Position numbers and translations under genes: made by a program. From the NCBI GenBank assembly GCA_043820025.1, contig JBDRED010000036.1, positions 1-22,912 on the forward strand: a stretch of 22,912 nucleotides of DNA. The letters are read 5' to 3'. Below the pieces are notes generated by a model that was not told the origin of the DNA, ran no database searches, and was given only the letters and a program-made list of their open reading frames with translations. Source of the DNA: JBDRED01 sp043820025 [NCBI: Elusimicrobiota bacterium]. Its GTDB lineage: Bacteria > RUG730 > JBDRED01. This document shows, in pieces, positions 16,959-22,912 of the stretch. The stretch's first letter is position 1. Each line of letters starts with the position of its first letter.

Positions 16959-19900
16959 TTATTTCCACAAATAGACCTTTACATACGGATCTGTAAATTC
17001 ATAAGTCCCGTCTTTCGTAGGCGCGCAGAGTTTATGATTTAGCATTGTGAGATAAATATTTTGATCATCATAAGATAATTGTATCCCATAACCAACATTA
17101 ACCCCTGCTTCATACGAATATGTCAGGTTATAATATGAAACATCATATATCCTTTTTCCTTCTAAACCTTCTTTAACAATCACCTTTATCCGCGACGGCG
17201 TCCAGCCAAGGCCATGCGCCTTTATATTATCACTCATTGATTCATTTTGAAATTTGTACCAATCTATTTCAGCATCAGGCACGCCGCTGTGTAAATCCTG
17301 GCCGTTAACTTTTATCCCCTGCGCATTAATTATTCCTGATACATCAAGTTTATATGCCGGATTTGGATTTGCTATACCTACATTCCCGCTAGGGCTTATA
17401 ACAAGATCCTTTGTCCCGCCTGCACTGCCATTAACATTAAGGCTGAGCTCTCTGCGCTCTACACCATCTGTGCTTGAAAATATTCTCAAATCTCCATTTG
17501 GATATTTACTGATTGCTGAATTTGTTTTAGGATCCTTTGGATTATTTATTTCCAGATGATGTTCAAGTCCGTTTAAAATGAGTTTTGCATCCGAGTAAGG
17601 AACGCTTTGTCCCTCAATTGTGACTTGTCCCGGATAATAAATTTTGCCGCCAATTTTCTGTATCCATGCATTCCCTACCACAGTTTGGGCTGAAGTTGTA
17701 AGGGGCACCCCGTTAATCATTATTTTTTCAGCGTTTATAGTACCCATAACATCTAATGTTGCGGCAGGATTACTTTTACCTATACCTAATAATCCACTGT
17801 CTGTTAAAGTCATCAGTTTTTTATAATTCGAACCTGTGCCTGCTTCGGACCTGACAAAATCCAGATTTCCTCCTCCGAAAAATATCTGATTACGCGGCGA
17901 ATCATTATCAGTAAAATGCCCTATCTGCATACCCAGGAAATGCGTTTCAGTTCCTGTCTGCACAGGTGTTCCGCCCAAATAACTTAAATCGCTTGATATA
18001 ATAAAACCCGGTTCAAGCCCTAAAAGCGATAAACGAGTATTTGTTCCTCCGCCAAACTCGCCATGATGAGGTATAGTAAAAGGTTTATATGTAGGATGGC
18101 ACAATATGCTCAACTGACTCTGCGGGTCATTTACCCCAATCCCAACCCTGCCTGAAGCTGTAAATGAAATCTTATCTCCTAAACTTCCGGCAGCGCCTGA
18201 TTTAAAACGAAGATTTCCATCTTTTGGAATCCACACTATAGCATCGCCATTAGTATGTTGATGAAAAGCAAGCGAGTTATAAGCAATTTCTTCACTGACC
18301 GGTTCTAATAAAATATCTCCTTTTATATCAAGCTTTGCGTTTGGATTTTCCACCCCTATTCCGACTTTCCCGTCAGATGTAATTCGCATACGTTCTTCTT
18401 TATTAGTTGCGAATGAAATAAAATTCCTTCCTGTCTGCAGAATCATTGGATTATCAAAAATATTCTCTCCGATTATTGTTTCATCGCCTTTATTTCTATG
18501 TATTAGATTTCCTATAGTGCCTACAGAATTTCTTGCATATACGCCGAACCCGTTTTCAAATAATATATCTCCGTTTATTCCGACCTTTTTTCCGGGATTA
18601 GTTAAACCTATTCCTATGTCCCCATCCTTTGTTATGTTTAAACGATCAGCTTTGGATACCTGATGTATCGCGAATTCTCCTCCGTCTCCCAGGCGCAAGC
18701 CCCATGCCTCCGCGCTGTCTAAGTCTTTTAAAAATACATACGAGCTTGGATCCGGACCATTCGGATTATCACTGCTTCTTAAATCCTTTCCCTCGAAATA
18801 TGCCATTGGCTGTTCTAACTTTGTAAAAACATGCAGTCTTGCCTGCGGACTAACTGCTCCTATTCCTAAATCTCCATTCTGCGTTAAATACATTTTTTCT
18901 TCGTTGTTTACGCTGAAAGCTACAGGATGCTTACTTGCTGATCCTATCCTGACATTATTATTCGCGCTTAAAGCTTCCATATACGCTATCTCGCCTTCAG
19001 GATCCTCAACCTGCAGTCTTGCGTGCACATCTCTAATATGCATCTTGCTCGCCGGATTCGTTACGCCTATTCCCACTCGTCCGTCGCCTGTAATTCTCAA
19101 ACGCTCGCTTCCCGAGGTATTAAAAGCTATATATCCATTCGGATAAATATTATTAACTGAGAACCTTCCGCTGTTATATTGAACAATATCTGTATGCCCT
19201 CCTGCTGTTACTAAACGCGCTATTGCCCCTGCATTTATTCCTGTATCCTGGTTGTAAATACTTAAATAAGTCAATGCGTCCTTATTCGCATTAATTGAAA
19301 CATCTCCTTTCTCGGATATTGTTAATCTTCTGTTATCCGCGCCGTCTGTCTTGTCAAAAATCATAAAATTTTTATCAAACGTTCCCCCGCCTCCGACCTT
19401 AAACTGCCATATACCGCCGTTTTCCAATGTATTCTGCATCTTCAGAATATCAGCGCTGTTGTTTGAAATATGCAATTTTGTATCCGGCAAAATTGCCCCT
19501 ATTCCGACTGATCCGCTTGAATAACTTATTCCATAACCAATATCTTTCCACAGGCCTGATACTATTCCTGTTAGTTTTGAACCATCGCCAATAAATTCTG
19601 CCGCCTTTACAGTTCCTGCAACATCTAATTTCTGAGACGGATTTGCATTTCCTATTCCAAGATTTCCTGCTCTTGTTAGTCTCATTTTTTCAGAACCTGC
19701 GCCGCATGACCATCTGTCTTGAATAAATGCTAAATCTCCGTCCGGGAGCGTTACTACTATACCATAGGCTCCGAAACCGCCTGAATGCAGAGATAAACCT
19801 GATTCATGGCCGCCATCCCGCCTTAACTCTAAATTAACCCCGTAATTTGAATTATCATACTGCGAAATCTGAAGTTTTGCGTTTGGATTAGTTACACCTA

Positions 19901-21086
19901 TTCCTACTTTACCATCCTTAGTAATATTTAACCTGTCCGCTTTTCCTGCCTGATGCACTGCAAACTCGCCGTCATTACCGACTCGCAGGCCCCATAATTC
20001 CGCGCTGTCTAAGTCTTTCAAAAATACATACGAGCTTGGATCCGGGCCATTCGGATTGTCACTGCTTCTTAAATCCTTTCCCTCGAAATATGCCATTGGC
20101 TGTTCCAACTTTGTAAAAACATGCAGTCTTGCCTGCGGACTAACTGCTCCTACTCCGACTTTCCCGTCAGATGTAATTCGCATACGTTCTTCTTTATTAG
20201 TTGCGAATGAAATTAAGTTCTTTCCTGTCTGCAGAATCATTGGATTATCAAAAATATTCTCTCCGATTATTGTTTCATCGCCTTTATTTCTATGTATTAG
20301 ATTTCCTATAGTGCCTGCAGAATTTCTTGCATATACGCCGAACCCGTTTTCAAATAATATATCTCCGTTTATTCCGACCTTTTTTCCGGGATTAGTTAAA
20401 CCTATTCCTATGTCCCCATCCTTTGTTATATTAAACCTGTCTGCTCTTGCGACTTGATGCACTGCAAAATCTCCGTCATTCCCTACCCGCAATCCCCATG
20501 CTTCTTCGCTATCCAAATCTTTCATAAATATGTATGAACTCGGATCCGGGCCGTACGGATTATTTTCATCCCTAAGAGCTTTGCCTGTAAAATACGCCAT
20601 AGCCTGATTTGCTTTTGCTTGTAAGTTTAATTTCCCTTTTAATCCTGCTTCCAAGGTTTCCGTTTCTCCTATTCCTATTCTATCGTCTTTGTCAGAAGAT
20701 ATTCCTTTTATACCTCCTGCCTGCACGGCATATGGCAATGAATATATTGGCACAACAGCTTCTTCTCCGCGTTCCTGCCCGTTAAATATACTTATTCCAA
20801 ACTGCGCGTCATTAATATCAAAACATTTTGAATCGAGATTTTTCTCTTTTCCTAATTCCATAATGCATGTTCCGCTCGAGAAAAACACATTTTCATGCAC
20901 CTCTTCCCAAATTGTTTTAGCAGTATCATCAGCGCTATACAGCCGCACCGCTATTTTTTTCTCCCCGCTTATTAATTCGCCATTTTCAGAGAGATTTGTC
21001 TCAAACATAATCTTTCCCGGAACAGCAAAAACCAACTGATTAATTAACATAGTTAATACAAGTGTTATAGTGATTATCTTTTTCAT
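16959..21086 (-). CDS. Secreted phage-tail-fibre-like repeat protein
   Basis: 1375 residues. Residues 1-21 are a signal peptide (MKKIITITLVLTMLINQLVFA). The N-terminal domain to about residue 130 has the pattern of a widespread secreted leader domain (KIMFETNLSENGELISGEKK, VRLY, IWEE.H..V....G, ending in LPYAVQAGG). After it come about a dozen copies of a G(I/V)GxxxPxxKLxV turn of the kind found in long tail fibres. Each is followed by a beta-rich segment such as SSYVFLKDLDSAEAWGLRVG or NKEERMRITSDG. Two blocks are repeated almost exactly at DNA level. No C-terminal S74 chaperone/peptidase domain is present; the last 100 residues (WYKFQNESMSDNIKAHGLGW to VKVYLWK) form another beta domain. GGAGG precedes the ATG. 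The stop codon is 17 nt from the giant's start. It is likely a trimeric, fibrous surface protein, possibly an adhesin; no target is known. Confidence 0.85.
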   Translation of the reverse strand: MKKIITITLVLTMLINQLVFAVPGKIMFETNLSENGELISGEKKIAVRLYSADDTAKTIWEEVHENVFFSSGTCIMELGKEKNLDSKCFDINDAQFGISIFNGQERGEEAVVPIYSLPYAVQAGGIKGISSDKDDRIGIGETETLEAGLKGKLNLQAKANQAMAYFTGKALRDENNPYGPDPSSYIFMKDLDSEEAWGLRVGNDGDFAVHQVARADRFNITKDGDIGIGLTNPGKKVGINGDILFENGFGVYARNSAGTIGNLIHRNKGDETIIGENIFDNPMILQTGKNLISFATNKEERMRITSDGKVGVGAVSPQARLHVFTKLEQPMAYFEGKDLRSSDNPNGPDPSSYVFLKDLDSAELWGLRVGNDGEFAVHQAGKADRLNITKDGKVGIGVTNPNAKLQISQYDNSNYGVNLELRRDGGHESGLSLHSGGFGAYGIVVTLPDGDLAFIQDRWSCGAGSEKMRLTRAGNLGIGNANPSQKLDVAGTVKAAEFIGDGSKLTGIVSGLWKDIGYGISYSSGSVGIGAILPDTKLHISNNSADILKMQNTLENGGIWQFKVGGGGTFDKNFMIFDKTDGADNRRLTISEKGDVSINANKDALTYLSIYNQDTGINAGAIARLVTAGGHTDIVQYNSGRFSVNNIYPNGYIAFNTSGSERLRITGDGRVGIGVTNPASKMHIRDVHARLQVEDPEGEIAYMEALSANNNVRIGSASKHPVAFSVNNEEKMYLTQNGDLGIGAVSPQARLHVFTKLEQPMAYFEGKDLRSSDNPNGPDPSSYVFLKDLDSAEAWGLRLGDGGEFAIHQVSKADRLNITKDGDIGIGLTNPGKKVGINGDILFENGFGVYARNSVGTIGNLIHRNKGDETIIGENIFDNPMILQTGRNFISFATNKEERMRITSDGKVGIGVENPNAKLDIKGDILLEPVSEEIAYNSLAFHQHTNGDAIVWIPKDGNLRFKSGAAGSLGDKISFTASGRVGIGVNDPQSQLSILCHPTYKPFTIPHHGEFGGGTNTRLSLLGLEPGFIISSDLSYLGGTPVQTGTETHFLGMQIGHFTDNDSPRNQIFFGGGNLDFVRSEAGTGSNYKKLMTLTDSGLLGIGKSNPAATLDVMGTINAEKIMINGVPLTTSAQTVVGNAWIQKIGGKIYYPGQVTIEGQSVPYSDAKLILNGLEHHLEINNPKDPKTNSAISKYPNGDLRIFSSTDGVERRELSLNVNGSAGGTKDLVISPSGNVGIANPNPAYKLDVSGIINAQGIKVNGQDLHSGVPDAEIDWYKFQNESMSDNIKAHGLGWTPSRIKVIVKEGLEGKRIYDVSYYNLTYSYEAGVNVGYGIQLSYDDQNIYLTMLNHKLCAPTKDGTYEFTDPYVKVYLWK
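18361..18635 (-). repeat. Internal duplication block Y, copy 1
   Basis: 275 nt that match 20155-20429 in the same orientation with about four mismatches by eye (about 98.5% identity). The block encodes part of a tail-fibre repeat containing the FENGFGVYARNS and IHRNKGDETIIGENIFDNPM segments. The identity implies recent duplication or gene conversion. Confidence 0.9.
18710..18862 (-). repeat. Internal duplication block X, copy 1
   Basis: 153 nt matching 20000-20152 with about four mismatches (about 97%). It encodes SPQARLHVFTKLEQPMAYFE followed by GKDLRSSDNPNGPDPSSYVF. Here X lies 74 nt on the high-coordinate side of block Y copy 1. Confidence 0.9.
20000..20152 (-). repeat. Internal duplication block X, copy 2
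   Basis: Near-identical to 18710-18862. It lies directly next to block Y copy 2 with only 2 nt between, in the opposite order to copy 1. A more diverged third X-like unit follows at about 20490-20610 (GKALRDENNPYGPDPSSYIF). Confidence 0.9.
20155..20429 (-). repeat. Internal duplication block Y, copy 2
   Basis: Near-identical to 18361-18635. The order X2-Y2-X3 here against Y1-X1 in the other copy indicates that an alternating X-Y array was rearranged within one reading frame, keeping the frame open. Confidence 0.9.
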
Positions 21087-21110
21087 TTTTCCTCCGAAAA
21101 TTGACGCCGC

Positions 21111-21141
21111 TGTGTCATCCCCGAGAAGCCGGGGATCCAGT
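21111..21141. repeat. REP-like palindrome (GTCATCCCCG...CGGGGATCCAG)
   Basis: ATCCCCG (21117-21123) and CGGGGAT (21130-21136) form a 7-bp GC-rich stem with a 6-nt loop, flanked by GTC and CCAG. This sequence type is a common dispersed palindrome in many bacterial genomes. It lies in the 83-nt gap between the PorV-like and tail-fibre-like genes, 25 nt before the latter's start. It may stabilise or reduce read-through between the two halves of the cassette. Confidence 0.7.
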
Positions 21142-21169
21142 TATAATATTTTCATTACGCTGCTGCGTC

Positions 21170-22078
21170 TTAATATTCAAAATTAATTGAATAATAGTGT
21201 TTATTCATATCTTCGATAAACTCGCCTTTTTCAAATGCATATGCTATGTTTACTCCAAACATTTTTACGCCCATTCCAAAGGTTAATTTATGATTAATAT
21301 TATTTAAGTTATAATATTCCGCATATCCGCCGCTTATTTTGACGATCTTTATAAATCCCGGCGAATATTCCAATCCAAATGCTTTTATTAATCCGCTTCT
21401 TTTTTCAATTTTTTTAAATTGCCCTAAAACTCTTAAATCGCTAAACTCATAACCTGCGCTTGTAACTAATGTAACCGGAATATCTTCATACGCATTATTG
21501 TCATAATTCATATTACTGAACCATAACAAATTCTCTAAAGATATTGATAAACACATTGGATCAAAAATAAATAACATTCCCAGATCTCCGTTAATACCAT
21601 TCCCTGTGACATTATAATTTTCGCTGTGTAAATAACTGAGACTCATTCCTCCATAAATATTTTTAGAAACAACAGGCATTGCGTAACCGATTTTTGTTAA
21701 AGAGTTGTTATAATCAAATTTACTTATTTCGTAGAATCTATTGCCGCTTTCTCCGGTAAGAGGTATATCATCGATTCCTAATTCCATATATCCTGCGCCT
21801 AAGACTCCATTCCCTATTCTCATTGTTCCGGCAAAATTTTTATAAACGCATTCATTTATGAATTTAGTTGTAAATGCCGATATTCCATATTTTTTTGTTC
21901 TGCTTAAGCCTGCGGGATTATGGAAAATACTTTCAGCTGAACCATTCATGCTGTAAATATTTCCAATACTTATCATATCTGCTGAAGTGCCGATCTCGGT
22001 CACTAAAAACGCGTCAGCGCTGAAAACCAACGGTGTAAGAGTCAGTATCAAAATCATTATTAAAATTTTATATTTCAT
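21170..22078 (-). CDS. PorV/PorQ-like (UPF0164) outer-membrane beta-barrel protein
   Basis: 302 residues. The signal peptide is about residues 1-21. The signature SAESIFHNPAGLSR (47-60) is the 'NPAGL' motif of PorV/PorQ and related FadL-fold barrels. The rest alternates polar and hydrophobic strands (GGMSLSYLHSE, FGMGVKMFGVNIAYAFEKGEF). The protein ends in an aromatic residue (NFEY), as outer-membrane barrels do. In Bacteroidetes PorV shuttles cargo with C-terminal sorting domains at the type IX secretion outlet. Here the gene directly follows (14 nt) one encoding a sorting-like domain, which fits such a partnership. No SprA/PorT/PorU genes are in the window, so a secretion role is inference. 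GAGGT precedes the start. Confidence 0.8.
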   Translation of the reverse strand: MKYKILIMILILTLTPLVFSADAFLVTEIGTSADMISIGNIYSMNGSAESIFHNPAGLSRTKKYGISAFTTKFINECVYKNFAGTMRIGNGVLGAGYMELGIDDIPLTGESGNRFYEISKFDYNNSLTKIGYAMPVVSKNIYGGMSLSYLHSENYNVTGNGINGDLGMLFIFDPMCLSISLENLLWFSNMNYDNNAYEDIPVTLVTSAGYEFSDLRVLGQFKKIEKRSGLIKAFGLEYSPGFIKIVKISGGYAEYYNLNNINHKLTFGMGVKMFGVNIAYAFEKGEFIEDMNKHYYSINFEY

Positions 22079-22092
22079 TATTAACCTCGAAG

Positions 22093-22644
22093 CTACGGAA
22101 TAATTGACATCTTTCCTTTTCCTAAAACCTTACCCTTATTCGCAATCACATAAAAATATATTCCTGATGAAAGATCATAACCGCCAAATGTATTTTGATT
22201 TAGAAGAACTCTGTTATACCCGAATTTTCCGCCCTCGTCGCCTTGGTTAATTGACAGAGCGCAGATTTTATAAGCCTGCATATCATAAATCTGTATTTCC
22301 ATATCCGCATTACTTGTAAGTTCATAACCTATTTCTGTGCCTTCTCTTAACTTAAAAGGATTTGGGTAATTTAATACCTTTCCTATAATCTTAACTTCTT
22401 GACTGGCCGTGTTCATAGTTCCGAACTTAACAAATTTAGTCTTAATCAAAGCTTTTGGTATTACTGTCATATACATTGCTTTTACTATTTCAATTTTGTT
22501 TGGTTCTTGTGAATTTGCGGGTTTAATTATGTTAAAATTTGATGAATTGACTCCGGGTTTTGCGAAAGCGCTGTATGCGCTTAATAATAGAAGCATGCTG
22601 ATTATCTGTTTTTTAAAGCGAAATACTTGATATATTTTAAACAT
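22093..22644 (-). CDS. Small secreted protein with T9SS-type/FlgD-like C-terminal domain
   Basis: 183 residues. The N-terminus (basic residues 8-12, hydrophobic 13-28, ending AYSAFA) is a signal peptide. Residues 29-88 are an undefined linker. Residues 89-183 form a domain like the type IX sorting domain/FlgD Ig fold: NYPNPF (92-97), then GTEIGYEL, MEIQIYDMQAYKI, DLSSGIYFYVIANKGKVLGKGKMSII. In known cargo proteins this domain sits at the end of a large passenger, but here there is almost no passenger. AGGAGG lies 4 nt before the ATG at 22644. It is the first gene of the cassette, upstream of the PorV-like barrel. It could be an anchor or scaffold for the two huge proteins, or a remnant of a longer protein. 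Confidence 0.8.
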   Translation of the reverse strand: MFKIYQVFRFKKQIISMLLLLSAYSAFAKPGVNSSNFNIIKPANSQEPNKIEIVKAMYMTVIPKALIKTKFVKFGTMNTASQEVKIIGKVLNYPNPFKLREGTEIGYELTSNADMEIQIYDMQAYKICALSINQGDEGGKFGYNRVLLNQNTFGGYDLSSGIYFYVIANKGKVLGKGKMSIIP

Positions 22645-22817
22645 GCATCCTCCTTTTATCCTTTGATAAAAATTATTTAGATGTCATAAATGATATGTTA
22701 TGGAAATTTGACAAAACAAAAATATAGAATGTTCCCAAAAAAATATTAATCGGCTAAATAATGAAAACAACATATTATCTTATTATTAAATATGCCTTTA
22801 ACTAATTTCATTCTCTT
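22645..22817 (-). promoter_or_regulatory. Intergenic region between dapB and the surface cassette; weak promoter candidates
   Basis: 173 nt, very AT-rich, with no ORF. On the minus strand TTGTTT (22719-22714) is followed after 18 nt by TATCAT (22695-22690), a possible sigma-70 promoter for the cassette. I see no convincing terminator hairpin after dapB, so read-through from the lysine gene into the cassette remains possible. Confidence 0.35.

Positions 22818-22912
<95 letters not shown>

Noticed and set aside
16942-16968. GTG start nine codons upstream of the giant gene's ATG
   Set aside because: It overlaps the previous stop codon and puts a charged MEIKKRVKI segment before an otherwise perfect signal peptide starting MKKINLT.
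18361-20429. Repeated blocks considered as a CRISPR array or inserted element
   Set aside because: They are long coding repeats in frame within one protein, with no regular short repeat-spacer pattern or terminal inverted repeats.
20056-20457. Plus-strand ORFs within the tail-fibre-like gene (also 17254-17559, 18904-19146, 20689-21039)
   Set aside because: They are antisense to a well-supported repeat protein with a signal peptide; repeated content explains their openness.

Overview
The window is an AT-rich stretch of bacterial chromosome. Every gene I can support lies on the minus strand, so transcription runs from high to low coordinates. The mix suggests a Gram-negative bacterium of a poorly cultured lineage of the Omnitrophota/Elusimicrobiota/'Desantisbacteria' kind. 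The mix includes the LL-diaminopimelate aminotransferase lysine route, a PorV-type outer-membrane barrel, a C-terminal domain like those of type IX cargo, and very large secreted Ig-repeat proteins. Dispersed REP-like palindromes are also present. The taxonomic guess is inference only; no rRNA gene is present.

Layout from the high end. (1) 22912-22818: the last 31 residues of dapB (dihydrodipicolinate reductase). (2) 22644-6862: a four-gene secreted or surface cassette. It holds a small protein with a YPNPF-type sorting-like domain, a PorV/UPF0164-like barrel, a 1375-residue phage-tail-fibre-like protein with about a dozen G(I/V)GxxxP repeats, and a giant of about 3359 residues. The giant has an N-terminal zinc-dependent phospholipase-C-like domain, then carboxypeptidase-regulatory, Big_5, FlgD-like and other Ig-type modules. 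The cassette closes with a clear intrinsic terminator at 6807-6840. (3) 6628-4510: dapL followed 4 nt later by a DUF4340 protein. dapB and dapL are both lysine/meso-DAP genes on the same strand, so the cassette appears to sit inside what would otherwise be a lysine-biosynthesis cluster. (4) 4397-3084: purD, preceded by an AT-rich hairpin and a GGGACAGTCCC-type REP element. (5) 3022-1476: an ECF sigma factor, a ZAS-type membrane anti-sigma factor and a methionine-rich Spy/CpxP-like periplasmic protein. An ECF-style promoter precedes the sigma gene, so this looks like a self-contained envelope or metal stress module. (6) 1341-214: a class II Fic AMP-transferase with a C-terminal winged helix. 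It has a palindromic operator in its own promoter and is bracketed by two almost identical 29-nt hairpins.

The most interesting items are the surface cassette inserted between dapB and dapL, the pairing of a PorV-like protein with a stand-alone sorting-type domain, and the recent internal duplications in the tail-fibre-like gene. Next come the fused phospholipase-like giant, the operator of the Fic gene, and the ECF/ZAS/Met-rich Spy module with its own promoter.
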